From Tritrichomonas foetus (Eukaryota; Parabasalia; Tritrichomonadida; Tritrichomonadidae): a stretch of DNA of 64,000 nt. Below the pieces are notes generated by a model. The model was not told where the DNA came from. It did no database searches and was given only the letters and a program-made list of their open reading frames with translations. Position numbers and translations under genes: made by a program. Positions within the stretch are counted from its first letter, which is position 1; every line of letters begins with the position of its first letter. Below, one piece after another: positions 9,513 to 18,924 of the stretch. The DNA lies in assembly GCA_001839685.1 (NCBI GenBank), contig MLAK01001049.1, positions 95,396-159,395 of the forward strand, in the 5' to 3' direction.

Positions 9513-12500
9513 ATGCTAAACACAGGAACTCAAGTGCGTGTTCGTTTCAGTCCAACATGCATTTCTCCTGTTTCTGTGAAGTATGCGCCAACTCCGATTT
9601 TGAAACGTCCGACAAATAATAATCCAGATAGTCCTGAACACCGCCGATTTCGAAAAAAATGGAAGTATTTCAGTCGAATACTATTAAGGAGATTTACTGT
9701 TGCATTTTCTCAAGAATTATCGCGCGTTTCATTAAAATGTATACGAATTCAGAATTATTACGTTAAATTAAGATTTCAAAGGTGGCATTGTAGATACAAA
9801 TGGGTAGAGATGGCTCATCAATTACATAGGAAAATTTATGGCGATAATATTCGAAATATGATAAAATCACAATTTTCTAATAAATCAAGACCTCAATGGA
9901 AAACAATGTACAAACTTTTGAGAGCTTCTGCAAATCGAAGAAAGCTATTTGCAGAAAGAGATTCTTTAGCTCTTCGCAGGCGTCTCAAAAAAATGGCAAA
10001 ATGGAGCGATTTTGCGAAGAAAATGCGGCCAGTTTATCTTTCGAATATTCAGAAATTATTTTCAGAGAAAAGACAACATAAATTTATCTTGACAAAATTT
10101 TTTGTGAAATGGTTCCTGAAATATCAACAAATGCAAAACGATTTAATTATTTATCCTGATGTGAATTTACATATGCATATCAATTTGCGGTTTAATTTAT
10201 CACAATATAAACCTGAATATAATACTGATTGTTTAATGGTATTGGATGATGTGATGGAATTACAAAGTGAACTATCATGTAATATTATCGAAGAAACATG
10301 TAGTGAAATTACAGTTGATTTTGATCCTGTTTATTTACTTGACTTTAATGTACCATATGTTTCGAATTTTCCACAGAAAAAGAAAGCAGAATGCTCTGAA
10401 AGTGTTGACATTCCGGATATTTACGAAAGATGTGCTGATATATTTGAAGAATACTTCGATAATGAAGATTTCAATGATTTTGCTTTAGAAAACCTGAGTA
10501 CTCAACCTATTGAGTTTTTCAATCAAATCGAAATGAGTGATTATTCAAATATTCCCAATATTTTCACAGATTTTCATGACTTTGAGTCATCTCTTCTTTC
10601 TTCAAATGATTTGTTCAATCAAATTATTCATTGGAAACTATTTTCTAATCTCAATAATATTCCTGGTGATCGAAAGGTTCCAAATAATCCTAATTCTCAA
10701 TATTCTTTATTACTTCAAGAATTCTATAATCTAATTCTACTTTATCCGATTTTTTCATATTACATGACATTATTGCCAGATTACGGCGATATTCCTCCAA
10801 TTTTTGAGAATTTCAATGACATGAGGACTTTATTACTTACTAGCGAAATGCGATTAAATCTTTCTGTATCAAGTTCACTTGCTTATTTTGAAAGCTGCCC
10901 ACAATTCAAACTCAATGATGATGTAAAAACTGATGTTTCTCTTTCATTTGAAGAATTTTCAAAAGATTCAATGAATACACTTCAAAATTTCAAAGATCAG
11001 GACATCCCAGCTCCAAAAGCATCACCAAAAGTTGAAGTTCCTTTGTTTTTATCACAAGTTCCAGAAGCAAACACCTCTAGCTTATCTTGTTTCACTGTGA
11101 AACCGAAAATTAAAGAGCAGAAAACGAAAGTTAATGTTCCTTTAGAACTTCAAGAAATTCATAAAAAGGTAAATAGTACTAAACTTACTAATTTTCGTCA
11201 TTATATTAAGAGGAAGCCTAATCCAGCTGTTAAAACCGAAGTTCCTTTATCATTTTCCAAAATTGTGGCTCAAAATGATATTCATCTTCTTGATTTTGAA
11301 AAAATTGAAATTCCTGAACAAAAAGGTGAACAATTTGTGTATATGTCAGATTTAGGACTTTCTTATTCCAAATTACCATTTGCAATCTTATGGCCTATAA
11401 TTGAATTCACTTTCCATAAACGAAAAGAAGATTCAATTGATTTTGATGAATGTCCAATTATTAATAATATTGATAACTTTTCTTGCGTTATTCCAAATAA
11501 TTTCCATGGACTTGAAACGTACAAAGCTAAAGAACTTCCTGCGCCACCTGAAGAAAATCTAGAGATTGAAATCCCAATTAATACGTTTGGTGATGATTTA
11601 TCATATGAAGAAGAGGAAGAAGAAGAAGAAATTCTTGATGTTTCTGATATCGACTTTGATGGAATTTGTTGCCTTGATCTTGATGTTCCAATCGATATAA
11701 CTAATTCAATGGCAATTAATGCATCAATGCTTGACTCTACCCAACTGTTAAGCTTTTATAAAGGCGATGAATTGGTGAGTGATTTAGATGACTTTGTGAA
11801 GAATAAGTTACAATTAGATGAAATGTTTGATATTGATGAATTTGACACAGTTTATAATACTTTATTGAATTTAGATATATTTACTCTTTCTATAAATCCA
11901 ATAAATATCGAATTAGAAGCATCCAAAAGAATGATGGCTAAGACAAGATTTATTCCTTATATATTCCAGTTCCCACTAAAATTCATCTTACCTCTCTCTA
12001 CATCAAATGATCCTGCTGTACATTGCCATAGAAAATCTATTCATGGTAAATTAAATATAATGTTTAAGAATCCTCATTCCATTATGCCAAAGACAAGATT
12101 TTATCCAAGCATACTCAAGAGTGCAGCCGATATTTTATATATCCTCTCTTTATATTGTATGCGAAGTCGATCTAAATTGAAGCCAGATTCCCGACTGATT
12201 TCTTGTAGGATGATTCCTAAAGTCAGATTTGTCCCACATATTTTAGAAGATATTCAACTTGCTTTGCTTCCATTAGATAGAATCACAAATAAATCAGAAA
12301 AATATGTTGAAACAATAAATGAACAGATTGAGTTCTTTAATAATACATCACCAAGTCGTTTAATGCCAAAATCACGCTTCTCACCTTCTTTATTCAAAGC
12401 TGCACAAAATAATATGTCTAGTTTAAGTAATTATTCTAGTAAATCAACTGATTCATTAGATAAAGTACTATTCTCACCCGTCACCATGGAATCTAAAGAA

Positions 12501-12992
12501 CCAGTTAATTCGACTCCCCATAAAGATCGTAAAAATCTGGCTGACAAAACTACACAGATTAAAAAACATTCAAGACATTCTTCAAAATCTAGAAACGGTG
12601 CAACAAGTTCACATAAGAAAGAGAAAAAAGACAAAGCTCAACAGCAATTTCAATATTCTGTTCCAGACTTTGTTTTTACACAAATTGAAGATGCGTTTTG
12701 CGGAGCAATTCACTCAATTTCTATTTCAAGCCTAGAAAAGATCAAATTCCCAAGGAAGCATGCACCAAAAACTAAAAGAATGATTTCGAAAGCAGAAAAT
12801 GCAAGGTCATCACTCAATAATGATTTTTCTTCTCCAATCCAAACCATTAAGAAAAAGCTGAGAGTAAGCAGTGAAAAGAAAAGGAAAAAGAGTTCCAAAA
12901 GCAACAACGAGAGAATGAATGAAATTATGAACAGTGCACCTCGGAGGAAATCAAAGAGATCACATATATCCAGTTATATGATAGAAAAATAA
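9513..12992 (+). CDS. Large repeat-built protein of unknown function
   Basis: 1159 aa, family not recognised. Residues about 45-215 are very basic and rich in aromatic-basic helices (FRKKWKYFSRILLRRF, FQRWHCRYKW, FFVKWFLKY), recalling Sfi1/IQ-type centrin- or calmodulin-binding helices. The middle (about 220-800) is acidic with two internal repeat themes. One is K[VT]xVPLxxx (KVEVPLFLSQV, KVNVPLELQEI, KTEVPLSFSKI, KTDVSLSFEEF). The other, at about residues 807, 858, 899 and 950, is MxxK[TVS]RFxPxI[LF] (MAKTRFIPYIF, MPKTRFYPSIL, IPKVRFVPHIL, MPKSRFSPSLF), echoed at the N-terminus by VRVRFSP. RVRF and KVRF fit the PP1-docking RVxF pattern. The tail (from about 1000) is basic, Ser/Lys-rich and probably disordered. 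A scaffold of cytoskeleton or basal body is a guess. Confidence 0.8.
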   Translation: MLNTGTQVRVRFSPTCISPVSVKYAPTPILKRPTNNNPDSPEHRRFRKKWKYFSRILLRRFTVAFSQELSRVSLKCIRIQNYYVKLRFQRWHCRYKWVEMAHQLHRKIYGDNIRNMIKSQFSNKSRPQWKTMYKLLRASANRRKLFAERDSLALRRRLKKMAKWSDFAKKMRPVYLSNIQKLFSEKRQHKFILTKFFVKWFLKYQQMQNDLIIYPDVNLHMHINLRFNLSQYKPEYNTDCLMVLDDVMELQSELSCNIIEETCSEITVDFDPVYLLDFNVPYVSNFPQKKKAECSESVDIPDIYERCADIFEEYFDNEDFNDFALENLSTQPIEFFNQIEMSDYSNIPNIFTDFHDFESSLLSSNDLFNQIIHWKLFSNLNNIPGDRKVPNNPNSQYSLLLQEFYNLILLYPIFSYYMTLLPDYGDIPPIFENFNDMRTLLLTSEMRLNLSVSSSLAYFESCPQFKLNDDVKTDVSLSFEEFSKDSMNTLQNFKDQDIPAPKASPKVEVPLFLSQVPEANTSSLSCFTVKPKIKEQKTKVNVPLELQEIHKKVNSTKLTNFRHYIKRKPNPAVKTEVPLSFSKIVAQNDIHLLDFEKIEIPEQKGEQFVYMSDLGLSYSKLPFAILWPIIEFTFHKRKEDSIDFDECPIINNIDNFSCVIPNNFHGLETYKAKELPAPPEENLEIEIPINTFGDDLSYEEEEEEEEILDVSDIDFDGICCLDLDVPIDITNSMAINASMLDSTQLLSFYKGDELVSDLDDFVKNKLQLDEMFDIDEFDTVYNTLLNLDIFTLSINPINIELEASKRMMAKTRFIPYIFQFPLKFILPLSTSNDPAVHCHRKSIHGKLNIMFKNPHSIMPKTRFYPSILKSAADILYILSLYCMRSRSKLKPDSRLISCRMIPKVRFVPHILEDIQLALLPLDRITNKSEKYVETINEQIEFFNNTSPSRLMPKSRFSPSLFKAAQNNMSSLSNYSSKSTDSLDKVLFSPVTMESKEPVNSTPHKDRKNLADKTTQIKKHSRHSSKSRNGATSSHKKEKKDKAQQQFQYSVPDFVFTQIEDAFCGAIHSISISSLEKIKFPRKHAPKTKRMISKAENARSSLNNDFSSPIQTIKKKLRVSSEKKRKKSSKSNNERMNEIMNSAPRRKSKRSHISSYMIEK

Positions 12993-13126
12993 TAAATTTG
13001 TTGGTTTTTGCGTAAGTTTAATATTCCATATTTTGTTTTTATGTTATTTAGTAAATAAAGATATCAATGAAAATATTGAATAGCATCTTATTTCATTTTA
13101 TTAACTAAGAAGGATATCATTATTTA

Positions 13127-15379
13127 TTATTTAGATTGATAATATTCTATAATTTCGTCATCTTTAATTAATGAAACAATATTCGAGATTCTACATACAG
13201 CGTCAGCAATTTGAATGGCCATTGAATTATTTCTGGCGCAAGATGTCTCCATATATAAATGACTTTTATTGGTATATGAAATAACATACATGATAAAAAA
13301 GTATCCAAGACCGCATTTTATGCCCATTAAAAGAAAATTGTATAACAAAATATTAGGATCGTCAGTTTCTGACATTGCAACATCATCTAACAACTTTCGG
13401 AAAACAAGCATTTCTGGAGTTTCTATATTCACACTACTAGAGAGATAGAATGCATACCAGCAGTGTCTAAGTTGTGGCAGCACAGCCGATTTTGGTGGAA
13501 TAAAACCATCAGAAAAAAAATCAATGATTTGATGTACTAATATATTCAATGATTCTCTCCCATATTTCATGCATTTCTCCTCTGTGTCCATTGATAATGA
13601 AGTCCATAATATTTGATGATATTTTGGTTCATAATTAACATGAGATTGTTCTGCATCAGACCAATGTTTGATAGCATGTTTATAAAACATTGAATTCAGG
13701 TGGAATTTAATTGACTTAATAGCTCGATACAATTGAATGATAAATTCCTCAGAAAACATAAGTGATGATGGAAAATATAATTTCTCCCTTATCTCTTTAT
13801 TATCTATTAATGAAAGAAGAAAAATATTTAATATCTTTGCTTGAAATAAGTTAATAATAAAACAATACATTTGTTGATATTGGAAGGATTCAATATGTGG
13901 AATGCAATTTTTAATTTCAATAATGCTATCATAATAATCCGCTAAAATTGTGAAGTAAGTATTTTTTGAATAGTTGCTGATAATATCTGTAAATAACTGA
14001 AATAAATCATTATAATTTCCAATATTAACTAAGTCGTCCGTAGTTGAATTTATATTGTTAATCTTCTCATTCAATATTTTTAATGTGCAATCACCAAAAT
14101 GTAGTGAGTCGTCAATATATGGTGATAGATTTAGGATGTGACAGTTTTTGATTATTTTTGGATGGAGTGATTTTGGGATAGCTTTTATTTCAGTGAATTT
14201 TAATTGATTTTTCCGAATATCATAGTTATTTACAAAAGATCCTAAATGATGAATCAAACTACTCCCATTTTTAGAAATTTCAGCCATTCTCAACAGTTTC
14301 TGCCTTTCTGTTTCATGAAGACATTGAACTTCTTTGGTCTGATCAGACTCATCAGGGATGGTATCACTTGAATCTATATTATCAATGGAAATATTGTCAT
14401 TATCATCTTGAAAGCATTCCATTTGAGAAGTTATGGTTTTATTATTTAACAATAAATTGCTTATTTCTAAACTTGTTGATACAGTTGTTGGAATATTTTT
14501 GTTGATATTGAACTCAGAATTTTGATTTACTTCTATTATATATTTTGATGTTGATAAAATAAAAGGTTTACGTATGGTTTGAAAAACAATGTGTTGAGAA
14601 TCATCATAAAACTTCAAAGGGACTGCTTCTTGAGAAGGAATTTTTAATGCTTGAATATAACGAGGTCCAGATTTTTGATTGTGGGTTTTTATGTTTTTGA
14701 TTACAGAGTAAAGGTAAATGAAAGAAAATAATAAATCATGCTCATTTTCCATTTTGACTGTTAAAGATGGGTCGTTTTTATTGGATATGATATAAAATGA
14801 CGTGAAAGGATCCAAATCCGATGAAGATTCATGTGAAAATGTGAGAACATCAATAGACATCATAGTCAATGAAGAATAAGAGAACGTATGTAGAATTGGA
14901 TCATTTTTATCTTGAATTTCAAATTGAATCTTATTTTTCATTGGAATCATTGAACATTCCAAGCTTTCTGGGCGAATTCCTTTCACAATTGATTTAAAAC
15001 GAAAAGGTGGATATTTTTCAAATTCGAATGATTTGATTAAATCAAAAGATTTCAAAAGTAAATGAAACCAAACCCATGTCACTTTATAATTTTGAAATAG
15101 AATTATAAATTTTACTACATAATGATTAATCATTGGAAAAAATTCGATTGATGGTGAGTCTGGAATTACTCTAAAGAAATAATAAGGAGTATATATTAAT
15201 ATTTTATCATAAGGATGACTATATTGCTCATTCGACATAAATAAAAACCCACTCTTTAATGAACATTTATAATTGTAAGTTTTCATACCATCAAAACCTT
15301 GTAGATTAACATTGTTCTCTTCTGCATAAATAGATGCTAGATCATTCGAAATTGTGGAAAATATTTTTTTCGACTCCAT
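13127..15379 (-). CDS. Unknown 750-residue protein
   Basis: Start ATG 15379; an Inr-like TCATTTT lies about 30 nt upstream on the minus strand. Composition is ordinary globular at both ends, with an acidic low-complexity linker in the middle (about residues 325-360, DDNDNISIDNIDSSD). The N-terminal 280 residues are rich in beta-prone and aromatic stretches (IYTPYYFFRVIP, VTWVWFHLLL), perhaps a PH-like or lipid-facing fold. The C-terminal third is helical with LRHCWYAFYLSSSVN and GIKCGLGYFFIMYVISY. No catalytic motif, signal peptide or certain transmembrane helix. I do not recognise the family; probably a parabasalid-specific protein. Its 3' end faces the 3' end of the previous gene (convergent, 134 bases). 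Confidence 0.8.
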   Translation of the reverse strand: MESKKIFSTISNDLASIYAEENNVNLQGFDGMKTYNYKCSLKSGFLFMSNEQYSHPYDKILIYTPYYFFRVIPDSPSIEFFPMINHYVVKFIILFQNYKVTWVWFHLLLKSFDLIKSFEFEKYPPFRFKSIVKGIRPESLECSMIPMKNKIQFEIQDKNDPILHTFSYSSLTMMSIDVLTFSHESSSDLDPFTSFYIISNKNDPSLTVKMENEHDLLFSFIYLYSVIKNIKTHNQKSGPRYIQALKIPSQEAVPLKFYDDSQHIVFQTIRKPFILSTSKYIIEVNQNSEFNINKNIPTTVSTSLEISNLLLNNKTITSQMECFQDDNDNISIDNIDSSDTIPDESDQTKEVQCLHETERQKLLRMAEISKNGSSLIHHLGSFVNNYDIRKNQLKFTEIKAIPKSLHPKIIKNCHILNLSPYIDDSLHFGDCTLKILNEKINNINSTTDDLVNIGNYNDLFQLFTDIISNYSKNTYFTILADYYDSIIEIKNCIPHIESFQYQQMYCFIINLFQAKILNIFLLSLIDNKEIREKLYFPSSLMFSEEFIIQLYRAIKSIKFHLNSMFYKHAIKHWSDAEQSHVNYEPKYHQILWTSLSMDTEEKCMKYGRESLNILVHQIIDFFSDGFIPPKSAVLPQLRHCWYAFYLSSSVNIETPEMLVFRKLLDDVAMSETDDPNILLYNFLLMGIKCGLGYFFIMYVISYTNKSHLYMETSCARNNSMAIQIADAVCRISNIVSLIKDDEIIEYYQSK

Positions 15380-15917
15380 TTAAATATGAAATTATTTTGA
15401 AATAAAATGAATCATATATTATGACAATTCCTCTTTTATTTCGTTTATTGACGGTAAATTGTGTCATATCTAATGATACATTAGAATCGCAATACATCAT
15501 CCACTTTTTCAGTGTTTATTTGTCCAAACTCTAAATAGCTATGATGAGAGTCAGGGACTTTAAACCACATTCATGTTGATAATCTCTATCCTTTTGGAAT
15601 AGCTTAATTTGAAACAATTTTAAGAGAAGAATTTAAAAGATTGATTTTATCATATTTATCCCTGATTTCATATGATCTCAATTTTTTCATAAATTCTAAT
15701 TCCATATAGAATAAAAATTATTATATATCATAATGACACTTTGGGAATTCAATATTCACAAGTTAAGGATATGAAGATAATACAATTGATGAAAATAAAT
15801 GAATATTAATTTATACAATGAGGCTGTGTGTTGAAAAAGGATATGAATAAATTTGGGAATTGTAAAATAATCAACTTCCTCAACACATGGACAATTAAAA
15901 GTTGATGTTGACAAAGA
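15380..15917. other. Intergenic spacer before the HSP70 pseudogene
   Basis: About 540 AT-rich bases with no recognised gene. It includes the probable promoter of the minus-strand gene starting at 15379 (TCATTTT, minus strand, 15404-15410). Confidence 0.5.
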
Positions 15918-16660
15918 TCAATTTTTTGGAGAGAAATTTGATGAACCACATGGTATACAATTAGATGTTGAATTCTGAAGTACATTTTGCATCAGAGGTA
16001 TTAATTTATTTTCAAATTCTTTTTGTTTGGATTCAAAGTCAGAAGCATTAAAGCATCCGAACTAGATTCAATCCATGAAAGTGCATCGGTGATTTCGTTG
16101 CTAATTGTATCTTTATTAGTCTGTGATAATGCAGAAGAAAATTGTTCATTTGAAATCGAATTCCGAACACCAAAGCAATATCCATCTAAGGAATTACTAG
16201 CTTTAATTTTTCGACGAATTTCTTCATCATTCTCTTTATCTTTTTCTGCGTCTGTAACCATTTAATAATAAGATATCATATTGTGAAAGTCAACAACTTT
16301 CATTTTTAATTTTAATCTTTTTAATATTACTGGCTGATTTATCTTGTGCTGAAGCATTCATAATACCATCTGCACTGATATCAAAAGTAACTTCTATTTG
16401 TTGTACACCACATGGTGCTGGTGCAACTTCTGTGAGATCAAATTTGCCTAATCAATTTAAAACTCGTTCACCTTCATAACCTTTAATTGTACTGCTGGTT
16501 GATTATCACTAAATGTGGTAAATATTTGAGATTTCTTTGCTGGAATAGTTGTATTTCGCGTAATTAAAACAGTCATAACATCACCTGCTGTTTCAATACC
16601 TAATGAATTTGGGGAAACATCTTTCAAAAATATTTTGCATGAATAAGGATCGCATCATCC
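15918..16660 (-). pseudogene. Truncated, frameshifted HSP70 pseudogene
   Basis: Read on the minus strand, pieces in different frames reassemble the C-terminal half of a cytosolic-type HSP70. In order they are: [17 protein letters not shown], then [18 protein letters not shown] with [12 protein letters not shown] (start of the substrate-binding domain); [38 protein letters not shown] with KASNSLDGYCFGVRN; ISNEITDALSWIESS; and finally DFESKQKEFENKLIPLMQN to a TGA at 15918-15920. Stops and frameshifts separate the blocks, for example a shift after VQLKV and another between the substrate-binding domain and the lid. The ATPase domain is absent; recognisable sequence ends near 16630-16690. The C-terminal EEVD is not present. 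Family identity is certain from block order; exact lesions need alignment. Confidence 0.9.
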
Positions 16661-17050
16661 TTGCATGATTTATTCAAATAAAATGCAAAATTATTTGATT
16701 TTCAACATAATTCTACCGAGAAAATGATCGAAATTTATACTTTTTAAAATCGTTCTATTTGAATTCCTTGTTTATAAGATTGTTATGACTTAAATTACGA
16801 ACCAATAATCGCTAACAATGATTCATATTAATATGGAACAAGTTTGTTTAGGTTATTTTCTAATGAAAGTATATAAAATGTTTTGTACATGTGGTCCACA
16901 CTACTTTTCCTGTAACTCTATGTGCAAGATAATAATCATGATATTCACAAATAAAGTATTTCAAATGCCCATTGAATTTTTTATCTATATTCAATTTTAA
17001 TTATTATGTAAACGTAAAATTTTAGAAGATATAAAAACTCGAATAACTTC
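16661..17050. other. Spacer upstream of the LRR/KE-rich gene
   Basis: About 390 AT-rich bases. No intact gene; the lost 5' half of the HSP70 gene is not detectable here beyond about 16690. No clear Inr precedes ATG 17051. Confidence 0.5.
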
Positions 17051-18670
17051 ATGAGTTTTCATAGTTCTCCGAAACTTCCATTTTCTCCACGCCGTAGTGG
17101 ACCGTTTACATCCAGTAGTCAGCAATGTAAATCATATGATCGTCGTAATCTTCAATCTTTTCCAAAAATCGCCAAAAACTCAATGATTACCGAACTCAGA
17201 CTCGCTCAAAATCCATTAGAATCATTTGAAGGAATGGTTACTATGCCACGCCTTGAAGTTCTTCGAATCGATGATACCAAAATTTCGACATTTTTAGGGG
17301 CAGCCGAACAGCCAAATTTAAGAATGATAACAATGGCACATACACCATTATCACTTTATCCATTCAGTAAAATCATGACTCGGATTGTTTTTGGAAATGA
17401 GCTTCAACTTATTGGAACCAAACAGTTAACTAACCAAGAAAAAAATCAGGCCAAATTGTATGGTGAATATGTTCGTAAATATTTGGTTGAAGGATGGATC
17501 CTAACTTCAATTTCTCCATTAAAAGTTTATAATCCAACAACTCGTATCAGAAAAATAATCTTCTTACATAAAGATTTCTTTAAAGTGCCAATTGAGCATG
17601 GACTTCCAGAAATCGACTTTGAAGATCCATTTCCAGATGGCCATGGCCTTCATCATGATGAAGCCATACGCTCACCTCGTAAAACTCGCAATGGAAAAGA
17701 TGAGGTGCCTGCAAATGAAATTAAAATTTCTGAAGATGAAATTGAACAGCAAATTCCTCAGCAAAAACAGCAAGAGCAACAAGAAGAAGAAGTTCGTTTT
17801 GAAGAGGAGGAAATTCATTTTGCTGAAGGAGAGGGAAAAGCTAAGAGACAGGTTGTTGAGCAGCCAAATGAATACGTACAATACCAGGTAGAAGTCATTC
17901 AAGAAGAAATAATTAGCCAAGAATCTCCAAAAGAAGAATCTCCAAAAGAAGAAGCTCCTAAAGAGGAAGCACCAAAAGAAGAATCTCCAAAAGAAGAAGC
18001 TNNNNNNNNNNNNNNNNNNNNNNNNNNNNNNNNNNNNNNNNNNNNNNNNNNNNNNNNNNNNNNNNNNNNNNNNNNNNNNNNNNNNNNNNNNNNNNNNNNN
18101 NNNNNNNNNNNNNNNNNNNNNNNNNNNNNNNNNNNNNNNNNNNNNNNNNNNNNNNNNNNNNNNNNNNNNNNNNNNNNNNNNNNNNNNNNNNNNNNNNNNN
18201 NNNNNNNNNNNNNNNNNNNNNNNNNNNNNNNNNNNNNNNNNNNNNNNNNNNNNNNNNNNNNNNNNNNNNNNNNNNNNNNNNNNNNNNNNNNNNNNNNNNN
18301 NNNNNNNNNNNNNNNNNNNNNNNNNNNNNNNNNNNNNNNNNNNNNNNNNNNNNNNNNNNNNNNNNNNNNNNNNAAAGAAGAATCTCCAAAAGAAAAAGCA
18401 CCAAAAGAAGAATCTCCAAAAGAAGAAGCTGAAGAAGCACCACAACAACAAGTCGAGACTCCACAAGAAAATCAGCCACAACCAACAGAACAACAAGCAG
18501 AAAACCAAGAACCAACAGTCGAAGAACAATTCAATAAGATCCTTGATGAAGAAAATCTCTTAAATGATGATTTTGATACTCCATCAGATTCAGAGAGTGT
18601 CTCTCTTGGTCTCGGTGAAGCTGAAGCAGATGAAGACACAATGAGTTATGATGATGATTTTAACTTGTAA
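17051..18670 (+). CDS. Leucine-rich-repeat protein with KE-rich tandem-repeat tail (contains assembly gap)
   Basis: Start ATG 17051 (MSFHSSPKLPFSP). Residues about 30-115 hold a few degenerate LRRs (ITELRLAQNPLESFEGM, LEVLRIDDTKISTFLG, LRMITMAHTPLSLYP), capped by a conserved LRR-cap-like segment with QAKLYGEYVRKYLVEGW. From about residue 225 the chain is Glu/Gln/Lys-rich, then becomes a tandem PKEES/PKEEA repeat. A 372-base run of N sits inside the repeat; the frame is open on both sides, and the N run happens to be a multiple of three. The tail ends in an acidic DEDTMSYDDDFNL. TAA overlaps TAAAA, a poly(A)-type signal. No enzyme motif. Possibly a scaffold or cytoskeletal protein. True length is uncertain because of the gap. 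Confidence 0.8.
   Translation: MSFHSSPKLPFSPRRSGPFTSSSQQCKSYDRRNLQSFPKIAKNSMITELRLAQNPLESFEGMVTMPRLEVLRIDDTKISTFLGAAEQPNLRMITMAHTPLSLYPFSKIMTRIVFGNELQLIGTKQLTNQEKNQAKLYGEYVRKYLVEGWILTSISPLKVYNPTTRIRKIIFLHKDFFKVPIEHGLPEIDFEDPFPDGHGLHHDEAIRSPRKTRNGKDEVPANEIKISEDEIEQQIPQQKQQEQQEEEVRFEEEEIHFAEGEGKAKRQVVEQPNEYVQYQVEVIQEEIISQESPKEESPKEEAPKEEAPKEESPKEEAXXXXXXXXXXXXXXXXXXXXXXXXXXXXXXXXXXXXXXXXXXXXXXXXXXXXXXXXXXXXXXXXXXXXXXXXXXXXXXXXXXXXXXXXXXXXXXXXXXXXXXXXXXXXXXXXXXXXXXXXXXXXKEESPKEKAPKEESPKEEAEEAPQQQVETPQENQPQPTEQQAENQEPTVEEQFNKILDEENLLNDDFDTPSDSESVSLGLGEAEADEDTMSYDDDFNL
18002..18373. other. Assembly gap (N run) inside KE repeat
   Basis: 372 undetermined bases. Flanks encode (S/A)PKEE repeats on both sides, so the gap is probably a collapsed tandem repeat rather than missing unique sequence. 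Confidence 0.95.
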
Positions 18671-18924
18671 AACAAACTATATTTTGAGAAAGAAACATTT
18701 ATTTTAATAAATACAAAATACAATTGGAAATTTTCATGAACAAAAGAATATTAAATCATTATTCATCAAATCATAATCATTAAAAAAATCTTTCAATGAG
18801 CGTAGTTAATTTTGATGATTAATCTAAATCCTTTTATGAAAAAATATGAAAACATAAATAATAGTTTAGCAATTAATAAATATTTCCCAACAAAATATTA
18901 TAATTATTAATAATTATAATAATT

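Noticed and set aside
16001..16261. 86-codon minus-strand ORF as an independent gene
   Set aside because: It is one frame block of the HSP70 pseudogene; neighbouring HSP70 blocks lie in other frames on both sides.
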